NCBI RefSeq assembly: GCF_000002995.4
Contig: NW_025062477.1
Location: 12,692,696-12,756,695, forward strand
Source of the DNA: Brugia malayi
Lineage: Eukaryota; Nematoda; Chromadorea; Rhabditida; Onchocercidae
DNA length: 64,000 nt
Reading direction: 5' to 3'
Part shown: one piece after another, positions 24,501-38,900 of the stretch
How positions within the stretch are numbered: the first letter of the stretch is position 1
How the letters are laid out: the number at the start of each line of letters is the position of its first letter
Translations under genes and position numbers: made by a program
The notes under the pieces: generated by a model
What the model was told of the DNA's origin: nothing
Seen by the model: only the letters and a program-made list of their open reading frames with translations
Database searches by the model: none

Positions 24501-26653
24501 TCATTTGCTACAACCTATCGTTGTTGTTCATAATGATAATAGTGATAATGATGTTGGTGATGATGGTGATTGATAATGACGATAATAATTGTGATTGATC
24601 GTGATAGTGGTAATAATAATAATGATTGGTGTTGATAAAAGTGATGACAATTGTGATATTGTTGATTATGACGATGATGATGGTGATAGTGATGATATGG
24701 ATTATTATTATTATTGCTTATTATTACTTGTTATTATTATTGTTATTTATTTATTATCATTGTTATCATCATATTATTACAATGATATAATGAGGTAATA
24801 ATTAATCTATTTCTTTCGAAAAGTTATCGAAATTTTCTGCAAATTTTAAAAAAAAAATTTCGTTTTTTATTTTTTGAAAAGCGAAGCATCCATCAGATTT
24901 TGCTATGGAAAACATATTTTATGTCATTTTTATCGAATTTTCTTGACATTTTTCGCTGGAATTCCAACCAATTTTTAGTGTTTAACACCGCCGAGCGGAT
25001 AATGGGAGTTTAGGAAGAAAAATGAAAGAATGATTAATGCTATCATTGATATGTATGATAGGAAATAGAATGTCTATCACATTCATTTATCAAATTTCAT
25101 TTCTTTATTTATTATCAGTTGTTAATTTATTAATTTAAACGATAAGTTTAGTTTAACTAATCATTCGTCTTACTTTTTATCAATAAGTAATGAAAAAAAA
25201 AAAAAAAATTATCAGCTACTGTAACCTTAGTTGCTAATGACATAATTGTTGTTCCATCAATTGACCAGTATTTTTAAGCAGAATATTTTTTCTCTCTCTC
25301 CCTTTCTCCCTCTCTCTCTCTCTCTCTCTCTTTGTTAAAACTATTCTATATCCAATCCGTAATTTTCAAATCTCCAAAACAAAAAAAAAAAAAAAAATGA
25401 AAGAAAAAAAATCAGTGATGATTCATTTTTTTAAAGTAACTGAAAAATGTATGCTTTAAATATAACTTCATTAATTTGCTCTACAGTTAAATAAAAATTC
25501 CAATTCTAATTTTAATTTTTTTTTTTTCTTTTTGTTAGCAAACAATATGTGAACAACAGATGTTCTATGCTTCATTTCTTTTTTTTTTTTTTTTTTTTTG
25601 CAAATTTTTAATTTTTATTTTTGTCTAAATTTAAGGAAAAAATAACGAATAGTTGTGAATTTTAATATTTGTAAAATAAAATTTTTGTTAATTTACTTTC
25701 TTTTTCGATGAATTACTTTAACTTTATCAGTGCTTTTATTTTTGCGATCCTTCTTCTTTAGACCTAAATAGTTTTTAAGAGTGAAATATTTCGCATATGG
25801 TGAAGTAATATAGCAATAATACATATAAATTATCAGTTCTCTAATTTAATTCATACCAACCTGTTATTATCTTCTATCAAATGATAATAAATCTACAATT
25901 AATTATTGCTAGCTAATTTAGCTTAAAATTAATTATTCGTCACTTTCACAAATACTTTTTTTTCTAAAATTAAAGAAAAAAATTAAGGAATTCATTTTAG
26001 CACTCATTAAAATGGCAGTTAATCATGATTTTTCTATTCGAAGAATTTTATAAAAAAAAAAAAAAAAGTTTTAAAATTTTTAATTTATAAAACTTTTTGT
26101 TCTTTTATATAATATCTCTGTATTTATTGTTAATGAGTGATAAATAAGTTCAGTGATTATTGTTGTAGTAACATAGATTTTTTAGGATTTATTCAAATTA
26201 AAAAAAATAACTAAAATCTAATTATCATTTCCATATTGATATGAACATATGATTGTATCATATTTAAACTTCTCAAACTATTGCCAAATTTTAATTGTGT
26301 TAAAATTTAATTTTTTTTTTCCTTTTTACTTTTTTGATATAATTATACTTTTGGATTTTCGTTTTTTCACTTCATATTTATAATCATTTACATTATTATT
26401 TTATTTCAGATATTTTGTGAATTAATCCATTGTGTGCTAATTGATCTAGGCGCATTTTGCGCCATTTGTAATTTTTGAAAATTTATTCTTCGTAAAATTT
26501 TTTGAAAGGAAAAAGAAATATTCAATTAGTGACTGATATAGGAGAACTAATTTCGAAAAACAAAAAGGAACGGTGATTTATTAATGAATATTTGCTGAAC
26601 AAATAATTTTTATTTATTTGAAAACTGAAATTATCAAATTAATTGGATCACAA
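21591..26653. other. Non-coding region upstream of the formin
   Basis: A+T-rich spacer with a GATAAT/GATGGT microsatellite at about 24530-24790 and a CT tract at about 25290-25331. No exon was supported. The last few hundred bases should contain the formin short-isoform promoter, but I cannot point to a motif. Confidence 0.5.
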
Positions 26654-26888
26654 ATGGTTATGGTAGATAGACTTAATTGTCGTATTCAATATGTCAATGA
26701 TTCGGATCCATTTGCGACAACATCATGCTCACACCTGGAGCCAAATCGTCCTATAATGTACAACTTTTTGCTTCATCAACCAATTGGTGAACAATTGCCT
26801 GAAGTTATTCGTATACTTCATGCGCCACATAAGGTATGTTATTATTATTCGTCATTATTATTATTATTATTATTATTATTTATTATTA

Positions 26889-26942
<54 letters not shown>

Positions 26943-26943
26943 A

Positions 26944-26993
<50 letters not shown>

Positions 26994-29900
26994 CTATTAT
27001 TATTATTATTATTTATTATTATTATTTTTTAATATTATTTATTATTATTATTATTATTTTATCTATTATTATTATTATTTATTATTATTATTATTATTTA
27101 TTAATATTATTTATTATTATTATTTTAACTATTACTATTCTTTTAATGTCAATATGTTTTCCATTTTTGTTTGAGGAAATATTTCATTTTTTTTTTTTAG
27201 CATTATACTTATTTATTATATACTAATTGTTACTTTTAAAAAATAAGCGAGAAAAATAAATTAATTACAAAAATGAAAACTTTTGCATTTTGCATAAATT
27301 GTTGGAAGCAATTTTAAGTATACTAATAAATGAATGAATGAATGGATTACAGTTAAGTATTACTATTTATATCAAAATTTTTTCTTATTTTTTTGTTTTT
27401 TGTTATTGTCTTCAGAACAGACTATCAAATTTTTTGATAAACATAACTTAGGTTTAATAAGATAGAGAAAAAAAAAAAAGAAATCTTAAAATATTTCGAT
27501 TTCGATAGAATTTGGTAAATCGCTGAGGTATTTCAAGTTTGTTTACAATTGACTTAATTAGTTGTTTTGATAGTTAAATAATACTTTCCCATACATTTAT
27601 ATTTTCCCTCTTTTTTTTGAGAACAATTTGCTGATTATTTTAATTAATTAATTAATTAATAATAATATAGCTAATATGATTTTAATTAATTAATTATAAT
27701 AATCACTAAATTAAATCATTGGGCCACAAATGATTATGGTAGATGGATCATCATAATAATAACAATAATAATAGTAATAACAATGATAATAATAATAAAT
27801 AATTATAGTAATACTAATAATAATGATAGAGATTAAATCATTAGTTATAATAATAATAATAATAGCAGATTAAATAATTACAGCCAAATAACGCGGCATT
27901 ACAAATATACAAGTATGAGGGTAGCGTTGGTGATTATGGTTCATATTTGGATTCCGAAATGTCACTTATGGAACAGGAAGACGAACTGGAAATTCTTAAA
28001 GCTGATCCGTAAGTTTTCCAAATCTTTATTTCTTTCTTTCTTTCTTTAAAAAAAAAAAAAAGAAAAGTAGTGCTAATTATAGAGAATATTTTAATTTATT
28101 CAAAATATGTCATCTAATTCTTTCACACATAAAACTACTCAATTCATTTGCATACAAAATTAAATTTTGTTTCAATTTAAAAATTAAAACTTTTATTTAT
28201 CACAAATACACCATTAGAAGAATGTTACAAATAGAGATAATGAGAAGAAAAGATAGGAAAAGATAAGAATTGATAAAGATTATCGATGACATAAGTTAAC
28301 GAATGACACAATTTATGATAAATTGAGAATGAAATAGATATGAAAGAAAATTATATAATGCTCAAAAATTTTTCCAATTTTAATTTATTAACGATAGTAC
28401 TGTTTGATAGTATTTGCACATAATAAGATGTAAAATATCATATAGTGATAATATAAATGATAATGTATTTATCTCTCTTTCTATATGATTGTTGAAATTA
28501 TCATCTTATCATTAGCTGTTCTCAATTTGTATCATTCATTCTCTTCCTCTATTATTCAATCCATGTTATTTCATTACTTTTAACAATTTCTACCATCATT
28601 TTTACACTTAATTTGGCCTCAATCTTATCTTTCGCAAACAGCGGGTGGGGAGAAGAGGGGTAGAAGCCCAGAGAGGAACAAAGAGAGAGGGAGAGAGAGA
28701 GAGAGAGAGAGAGAAAAGGAATGTCATTTTGATTTAATTCAAATTCTGAATGTAATGTTAGTACATTTATGGCAGTGACAAAAATTTTCACAATTTCTTC
28801 AACTCTTTCAACCTATTTTATATATACAAACGATCATCATTTCTCACATTCTAACTCTTTCACTATTTTCATTCTGATATTCATTGCTTTTCATTTTAAT
28901 TACTACTTCTTACTTAATTCATTTTAATTATTTATTGCTATTAGATGAGCCATTTTATATGATATCATACTAATATGATAATTTTGTTGATAATAATTAA
29001 TGATTAATCTTACTAATGTTAGATATTTATGCGATAGATTTATATACTAATTTGACTATTAATTAATTTGATTATTATAATTACTTATTTAAATAGTTAA
29101 TTAATTAAATTTTTATAATTATTTATTTAAGCAACTCTTTTTTCACCTTTTTGTTTATTTTCTTGTAAAAATTTTTTACTTTTATTAATTATTTTCTCTC
29201 TCTTTCTCTCCCTCTCTATCTTTCTCCGTTTAAATGGTGGGTTAATTAATTGATACTATTTTTATAAATCTGCATACTTAAATCCACTACTTTAAATTAA
29301 TTTCATCATGACTGTTGATGATTTAAAATTCCTCATTGATAATTTAATTTGATTATAATTTAATTTATAGATTTCTTTCTTTAATATATCCTAATTGATA
29401 TCACTGTAATATTGGAATCACAAGAATTTCACCTTTAAAAAAAAAAGTTGAAATTTTACCTCCATTGCAACTTTTTGAAATTTAGCACTGTTTAGTGCAC
29501 ATTACCTTATCACTAATTAAAAGTTAGTTCTTATCACTAATTACTTTTATGAGTTAACATCTCTTATATCTCATTTAGCAAATTAATCAAAAATTTCTTA
29601 ATTTATTTTTCTTTTTTTTTTTTGCTCATTAAAAAAAAATTAGTCTTCGAAATTTTTATGCATATTTTTTGATAATTATCATAATTTTGCTTTCTCCTTA
29701 TCAACAGCCTACTGGATGCAAAAATTGCACTAAAATTTTTTTAATTAATCAAAATTTATTTGTCTTACCATTCATAGATTAGATTAGATTAATTAATTTT
29801 TTGAATATTCTTGGCTTATTTCAAAACTATATGATTTTATATTTATCTTTTCATTACATAATTTGATAAGCAGTTTGATAACACTTATTTCATTATTTGT

Positions 29901-32900
29901 TTTTTTTAGAACTTTATTAAAATTTCCAAATAAATAGCAGAAATGTTTCTCTGCTATTATTCATTATATCACTTCTTTATTTAAGGAAAAGTAAATGTGG
30001 AATATTTAATGATTTAAAATATTTTAGTATTTTTTGCTTATTTCAAAATTATTAATATTTATCAAATTTTTTAATTGTAATTATATTATTTTAAACCATC
30101 AAATATTCCACACATTAATTTTTTTTCTTGAAACATTGAAATTTTGTTTTTTTTTTTTTTTTTTTTTTTTTTTCAACTTTGCACATATTTATTTATTTAA
30201 TTTATGCTAAAGTAGAATTTTATAGTTTCAATTTATTTTTCATCTTTCTTATTTACACAATATTTGATATTATTAATTCTTCTGTATATCTTATTCTTGA
30301 TATATATATCCGATTCTTTCTTTCTTTCTTTTTTAAATTAATGATCACTTACTGATAATTTCAATTTATCGAATATATCCGATTCTTTCTTTCTTTTTTT
30401 TTTAAATTAATGATCACTTACTGATAATTTCAATTTATCGAATATATCCGATTCTTTCTTTCTTTCTTTTTTAAATTAATGATCACTTACTGATAATTTC
30501 AATTTATCGAATATATCCGATTCTTTCTTTCTTTCTTTTTTAAATTAATGATCACTTACTGATAATTTCAATTTATCGAATATATCCGATTTGTTTTTGT
30601 TCCTTTTTCTCTGTTCGAAATTCTTTCTTTTTTTTTTTATTTCTTATTCATATTCGTTTATTGAAAGAAATAAGATAGCAATGACAAATATTTTGTACAA
30701 TATATTCTTTTGTTTATCCTATTACGATACGTTGATTAGATAGAAAATTTTAATACGAAATATTTTATCCATTTAAAATCTTGAAAAACTTGTTCAATTT
30801 ATTTAAGTGACAATTTTATTTTAATTGAGATTTTTTTTTTCGTTTTGTTTTTACAAATCAAACAAATCAATAACAACTGTTTTCACTCATTTAATTTAAT
30901 ATTATATTATTCAAACTATTATACAACAAATTTTTCGAATCATTTGTCATCGTATTTCAACCATTTAAATTTTTTTTTTTTAAAGTTTAACTTATATATA
31001 ACTTTCAACGTATAAATCTCGTATAACTTATTTTGAGTAAAAATTTTAAAATGATTGAAAATTTTTGAAGTATTGAAATATTATTATTTACGTCAAATGT
31101 TTTTTTTTTTTTTTCCTTCCAAACGTTTCTTTTTTTACGTTTTATTTTTTTGTTTGTTTGTTTGTTTTTCAATGACTATTCTATATGTTTTTATTTTATT
31201 AATAGCTGGTGATATTAATTTCGAAAAAATATTCACTTCTAAACAGTCATACCTATATTTATTCAATTCAAATTTAAACGATTGCTGTTCTATTCATTCA
31301 AATAGCTATTAATGATTAATTGTCAACAACAACAACAACAATAATGACAAATAAATTAAATCACTATACTTCATCATATCCTAATCAACAATCAGTATTT
31401 AAAACTGAATTATCTGAAATTACCGATCAAAAAAGGCAAAATATTTTAAAGCCTTATGCTAATAGCAAATATCATCATTGTTTGACAAATTCATCATCGC
31501 ATACTTTACGAAATTCTATTTTAAAAAATAAAAGTCAAAATATTGCAATTTCTGAAGCTGATGCATATCGTCCATGTGGTACTACTACTAATACTAATAC
31601 TACTACTACCACTAATACTATTATCACTGATAATTTATCAACTATCAATACTACTCGATTACCATTAGCTGTGAAACCTTTACGTCAATATCAATTGAAA
31701 ACGGAAAATTTGCATACTTCTGAAGAATATCAATGTAATAATACTGGTGCTACCATCTTATCATCATCATCATCATCACCATTATCATTATTATCATCAC
31801 CATTATCAACACTATCATCATCATCATCATTACCACGAATAGCAAAAACTGTCCCATCATCATTATCAAAAAATCTATGCAAAACATTATCTGATAATTT
31901 TAGGCAAAATTCACAAACAATTTCCTCAAATGATATTATCAAGTCGAAATACAAATATGAAACACTGAATGATAATAATAACAATATTAATAGTAATAAT
32001 GCACTGATGACGAAATTTTCACCTGAAATTAATTTCAATTCATTTAGCAATATGACAACATGTATAGCACGACCTATTTATTGTGATAATGAGATGATGA
32101 ATGATAATGCAGGTGATAACACTGTATCATCATTACAAAAAGCAACAAATAATGTTCATCAAAGAACAATGAATGAAAATGAACCAAAATTAATGAAACA
32201 TTTATTATCAAATGATCAATTCAATAATGATAATAATTCAATGATTGATATTAAATGGGAGAAAGGAAATTATGAAAATATAAAAAAAGAAATAAAAAAT
32301 GATACAAATAAGAATTCAACTGTAAAATCAATTGTAAAAATTATTAAGCCAAGACGACGATTAACAATTGCATCTTCAACAATAAATGATTGGCCAATGA
32401 TAAAAAATGTAGCATTTGAAAAAAATATTACAAATGGTTTAAATATAAATGAAAATAATCATTCATTCAAAAATAAAAATAGCCGAAGAGAATTACCAAA
32501 AAAACAGTGGTTTAGCTCATCAGTTGATGGACCACCAATTAAATCACAACAAATTAATGAAACTATAATTGATGATAATTTAACATGTAAACAACAATTT
32601 CATACAGCACATTTATCATCAGATAATAAGTTAGCAACAAATTCAATTCAAAAATCTATTATGTTAAAATATGATAGTAAACAAATTTCTAATAAACAAA
32701 TGATTAAAACATCACCATCATCATCATCATCATCATTATCACAATTATCACAGCCATCACAGTTATCACAATTACCACCACCAAAACCCTCCAGAACTTA
32801 TGAGGAAATGTTTACTAATTTATCACAAATGGAAAAATCAAAAGATAGCATAAAATTAGTTAAAAAATCAATGCGGAAAACTTGTCCAATTATTATGGGT

Positions 32901-35900
32901 AATACAAAAATGATTCCTCCCAAAATTTATCCTAGTAATTCAAGTAATGATGATAATGATAATGATAATCAGAATGATAATGATAATGATAATAGTAGTA
33001 CTTTTGGTTTTGATGTTAATTTACATAAAAAAACGACTGATGCAGTAAAAAGTGATTCAAATGTTGAAACATCCGGTAAATGGCTTCAAACTCTTCATTT
33101 GCCGTGTGATTCATATTGTCCTCCGATAGATGAGGATGATTTGGCATTGTCAAACAATTATCACATAAGGTTTCTCTCTCTCTCTCTCTCTCTCTTTCTT
33201 TTTTGGCAATTTTTGAAATTTCACTTTATTTATTAATTTTTCTTTCTTTTTTTTTTATTTTAATTATTGTAATTGTTGTCTTTTTTATAATGCATATTAT
33301 TTTATTAGCTGTTAATCTCTTAAATAGTCTTCCTAATCTGTATAAAGCAAGAAAAACGAAAAAATTTTTTATTTTCATATTTTAATTTGGTAGTAATGAT
33401 TAATAGGGCATAAAATAAACAAATTTAAATATGTAAAGTAAAATGGAATACCTTCAAAGCATGTGATTTTTTTTTTCTTTTTTAATTTAACAGTTTTTTT
33501 TTTTTTTTTTTTTTTTTTGTATCGAATAAAATTAGCTAATAATTTATAATTTTATTAATAAATGGATTTTGTATAAATGTTATTGATAATACGATAAATT
33601 CGAATGATATGTAATAAATATTCTAGCATGTTTACTTGAAATAAGTTTAAAGAGTGGACAAATGAGGGGAGAAAAAAATGGAAGCAAAATAAGCATTTTA
33701 AGTTGAAACAATTTAAAATGTTTTAAAAACTTTTTCAAAGAAGTGAAAAATCTTTTTTTTTTTTTTTCTGAATAGAATTAAATGATTGATATTAATTGGA
33801 TTAGATTTATTTTGTATTTAAAAATTTTAATCAGAAAAAAAATTATTTGAAATTTAATAAATAATTTACTTTATTTAAGAATTTTTATTTTTTCTTTTTT
33901 CTTTTCTTTCAAATACATTTCAGAAGGCGAAATAGTTTAGTGGTACGAACACAAACAGGTCTCAGAGTTAAAACAATAATTGGTATGAAGATTGATTTTG
34001 TTTTTTTTTTTTTTTTTCTTTTTCAATGTGAATTAATTTTAAAATTTTTTCAAATTTTTTAACCCAAATTTTTTGACCTAATAAATTTTTAAATTTTCTC
34101 AATTTATACAATGAAAAACAAAGAGCAAAGAAAAAGCAGTAATAATTTGCAGATAAATTGCTTAATTCAAATGGACGTGAACAACGAAGAGCTCTATTTT
34201 CATTGAAGCAAATTTTTCAAGTATTATTAAAATTTTCCTTTTTTTTTTCCAAAATTTGTAAATTTCTTTTTTTTGGAAAAGAAAAAAAATTTTTTTTTGA
34301 AAAATATTTTGTACTTTTATTTTTACTTAATATAATTAATAATTATTTTTAAGGATGATAAAGATTTGGTACATGAATTCGTACAAAATGGTGGTTTAGA
34401 ATGTATGATTAAGCTTGGAAGGAAAGCTGATCAAAATCATCAAAATTACATCCTAAGAGGTAAAACTTATTTTGTATAAATATTTCAATCGCAGTAATTA
34501 CTATTTGATATTAAATTTTAAATTAATATTTAACTAATTAATCGATAAGGATTTATTTATTATTATATTTAATAAATCATTATTGTTGTTATTATTAATT
34601 ACTACTTATTATTATTGTTGTTATTATCACCATTATCAGTTATTGTCATTATCATTATCTAAATTAATTATCCAATGAATTATTAGTATTGCAATCTAAT
34701 AAATCTAATATAATAAAATAAATTACCAATTAATATTTGAATTAATTAATACTATACTGTTTGTTGGAATTGAAAATACAGTAGCTTGCATTGTTCATTA
34801 AAGTTAGATTTTATTTTGTTTAAGGAATAATTAATTATAAATTTATTCTGAATATTAATCATGATGAAATCATAATTACAATTAAAATTATAATGCATGG
34901 ACTTGTCAAATTCAAAAAAAAAAGAAATAAAAAAGGAAAATTTTCGAAAAGAAGCATAATTAATTGAAATAACTTTAAATTGATTTTTTTTTGATTAAAC
35001 TTTTTTTCCTCTATCCTATTCTAATATATTTTGAATTTAACAGAATGGAATAAATTGAAGAAAAAAAAAAACGAAAAAGGAATTCTGGGAGAGAGTGAAA
35101 AAGATGAATAAATTTGACCTTTGAATTTTATGTTACTTTAATTTTACTTCAATGTCAAAGTTCAAGGATTCAAAGGTACACGTACGTTTAATTGTAGCAT
35201 TAGGTCAAGTGATGTTGTACGTGGATGGTATGAATGGTATCATTGCTCATATTGAAACAATTCAATGGCTTTATGAATTACTTGATTCACCGGTTAGTCT
35301 CTCTAATACTTCAATTTTTTATTTTTTTTATTTTTTATCAAGAAAAAGTAAAAGTGAATTTTTTTTTTTAAGTTTTAAAAATAATCAATTAATTATTTCT
35401 AAATTTTATAAATTGCTAACTTTTTATGTAACAAATATTATTATAACAAATATTAGACGTATTTGTAAGATCAAAAATAAAAGAAACAAATAAAAAAAAA
35501 TAAAAAATTATATTGCTTAAAATTTTTTTACAAAATCGTATTGTTAAAAATTTATTTTACCTAGGTAATGAATTCTGGGAGAGTGGAAAAGTTGAATAAA
35601 TTTGACTTTTGAATTTTAAGATTTATTATAAAAAGCATTTAATTTTCTAAATTAATATTATTCTTTCCATTTATTCCTTCGAATAGCAAAATCAATATGA
35701 CAAATAAATGAAAATTCTCTTTTTTCCATTATAAATAATAAATTAAAATGAATTAAAAAGAAAGTTGAAAAAAAATTTTGTTAATTTTTGCACTAACAAA
35801 ATATTTGCACCTTTAACTTTTCACTAATTTTGATATTATTTTTTAAAATAAATAGTTGTGACTTATTGAAATAGATGAAGTTTAAATTTTTGATTAATAA

Positions 35901-38900
35901 GGGATTTAAAATCTTTTTCAAAATTTTCCTTTTGGTACTTTGATTAATATTTATTTATTCATCTTGCTTCAATAAATTTGACATGGTAAGGATTTGTTCA
36001 AAATTTTTTTTTTTTGAAAAATTTTTAAATCCTTTAAATATATGAAAATAAGTTATTATATGCTTAATTTCCTTCTTTTTTGATTTCTTTTGTCTATTCT
36101 ATATTAATTTTAAAATTAATTCTAGTATAAGCGATGTTTAAATCGTTTTTAAATATTTTGTTTGCTCCTAAAAATCATTGTCCTTTTTTGTTTAGTTTGA
36201 AATAATTTTAGGAAAAATATTTGCTCGTCAAATATTTTTTAATAATTCGATTTGTATTTTTTAATTCATTAAAATTCGAAAATTCATGTTTTATATTTAT
36301 AATTCTCTTCTAAATGTTGCTTGTTTGTTGATTTATAAATTGAATTTGTGAAAATTACAAAAGATAACATTTTATCATTAATGAAGATGAAAGAGAGATG
36401 CTAACAATCCCATTAATTATGTTAATGTTACAAATTTTAATAAATTAATAAATAAATTATATGACATATATAAGTGACAATAATTTATCACAAATGTATT
36501 TTCATAATAATTTATAAATTTTATTAATTTATTTCAAAAGAAACTTTGAATTATTTTATCTCTTTAAATCGTTGTTTTCTTCGTTATAATTTGTGTTGCT
36601 TCATTAATTAGCCAATTTATAATTCCATTTATTTGTAATTCATTTTAGTATGTCATAAACTGCTTAAAAATATAGAAATTCTGAAAATTTATTCTAAAAA
36701 AAAAAAAAACGAAAGTAAGTATTGAAATAAATATGGAGAAAAAAAAAGAATAAATAATGAATTAGAAACAAATTAATTATGCCTTTATTTTTATTCATTT
36801 TATTATCACATAATTTTGTTTTTTGTTTTTTTTTTTTTTTTTAAATTTATTTTTCTTTTAGGTTTTAAATTACTTTATTTTTTTGTTATTATAATTTTAA
36901 AAAAAAGAAAAAGAAAAATGAATGTTTGCAGAATATTATTATTAACCCATTTGTTATGCTCTGAAATGAATTTCATTTCGAGCCGATTGGGTAAGCAATA
37001 TGTTCACATATGATGGCGCTTTTGTCAATTTTATTAAATTTTATTATTCTCTCTTTTCCTTTTCACCTTTCTCTCTACCTCTCTCTCTCTCTCTCTCCCT
37101 CTCTTCTTTATTTTCATGTTAAATTTTTTATTGTTTCCTGTTTTTTCTTGAATGAAATTATTGCATGTTCTTTTCATTCGTTTTTTTCCTTATTTTGTTT
37201 GTTTGATAAATATCAAAATTAAAATTATAAGTGACAAAATTATTAAAATAACCAAAAAATTGTTAACATTTTTTTTTCCTTTGCTTTCTTTAATAATTAA
37301 TTTTAGTTTGAAAATGATTAAAAATGAAAAAGTAAGTTTTACAATTTCAAATGCAATTGTTTAAAAATTTGAAGATTTGAATTTTTTTCAAAATATACAA
37401 AAAACAATTATTATTTTTCATAATTAATAAATTATTATTTATTAATAATTTCCACATATTTCAATGCTAGCACTTAAATCTTTTAAATTCAGTGAAAAGT
37501 AACAAATATTACGAATAACAATTCTTTTTTTTACAAATCTTTAAATTTATTCTAATGCAATAAGAAAACGAAATACAATTCTCGCAAGCATTGCTTCCTT
37601 AATTACTTTTAGTCATTTTTTTAAAAAAAAAAAAAAAGACAGAAAGTTTAAAAATTCTTTTCTGATTTGATTTCTAAATAATAATAATATTTAATTAGAT
37701 TTAAATAAAAATAAAAAGTTAGCATAAGTTGACTGATATAGTAAAAATGGAGTTTATTTGAAAATAATGCAGTGCTAATTTGTTTTTCTTTATTATTTTG
37801 CTTATCAGATATGATTATTTTGAATCATTTTTATCACTTTAATAATTCAAATTAATTTCAGTATCGATTGGTGGTGAAAACAGCATTAAAATTATTATTG
37901 GTATTTATTGAATATACTGATCATAATGCACTTCTGTTAATGACTGCTGTTACAAATATCGACAAAGCTAATAGTATTTTTATTTTTGTTAAAATTATTA
38001 ACCATAAATTCTTAGAAATAAATTAATTTTTATTAATTTTTAGTCTAAATTAGTAGGATAAAAATAATCATAAATTAATTAATAACATAAATTTCTCTAT
38101 TTTTTCTTACTTCCATTTGAAATTTTCTTTAATGATACTTCTTTTGTTTTCTTTTTTGAAAATTTAAATTTAATTAAGCCTTTTTCTTTTTCTTTTTTTT
38201 TTTTTTTTTTTTTTTTTTTGTTTCAAAAATTAACATTTTTATTTGAAATTAGATCGACCAGATTGGTATGCATTAATGAGAGTACTTAATGAAAAAGATG
38301 CTAATGATGTTGAAATGCTTACATATGGTATGACTGTTATTAATAAAACACTAAATGGTGTCGCTGATCAGGTAAATTAAATTACATATATAATTAAAAT
38401 TGAAATTAAATTATATTTTTCTTTTGAAATTAGAAATTAAAAGTGAAATTTTTGTTGAATTGAAATGAGAAAGAAGAAAAAATAACATTGTATTCTAAAT
38501 GAAATAAAAAAAAACAAACAAACAAACCGAACATAAAAGCAAATATTTGCGAAAACTTTCGTTTTTTTTTATTAAATTTTCTTAGTGCATTAAATCAAAT
38601 TTAAAAAAATGAATCAAAAAATTGATCGTGATTAAATTGCATGAAATAATTAAAAGATATAATTAGAAAAAAAAAAAAAAGGGGTGGAAAATTATTAAAA
38701 TATTGATTTAATTTTAGGATACATATTATGATCTCGTTGATTCGCTTGAATCACAAGGTTTAGAAGATTCAATGCGACATATGCTAAAATTTGATCATAA
38801 AGATCTCAAAGATCAATGTAAATTATATGAAAAAGTATTGAAGCAAGAAGATGAAGCAGAAAGTAGTGATGAAAGTATTGTTAAAATGAGGTATCAATTA

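Noticed and set aside
26618..26653. Earlier start of the formin at 26618
   Set aside because: The codon is TTG, not ATG; the first Met is at 26654 and the conserved GBD follows closely.
26836..27174. Long hydrophobic extension of formin exon 1
   Set aside because: The exon ends at a good donor at 26834; the extension is (TTA)n intron sequence.
28552..28791. Minus-strand frame with SLSLSL
   Set aside because: Produced by a GA microsatellite within formin intron 2.
31320..31343. Start of the alternative exon at 31320
   Set aside because: That codon is TTG directly after an in-frame stop; the first ATG is 31344.
31730..32050. Minus-strand Asp-rich frame
   Set aside because: It is the shadow of Ser- and TCA-rich codons of the alternative formin exon on the plus strand.
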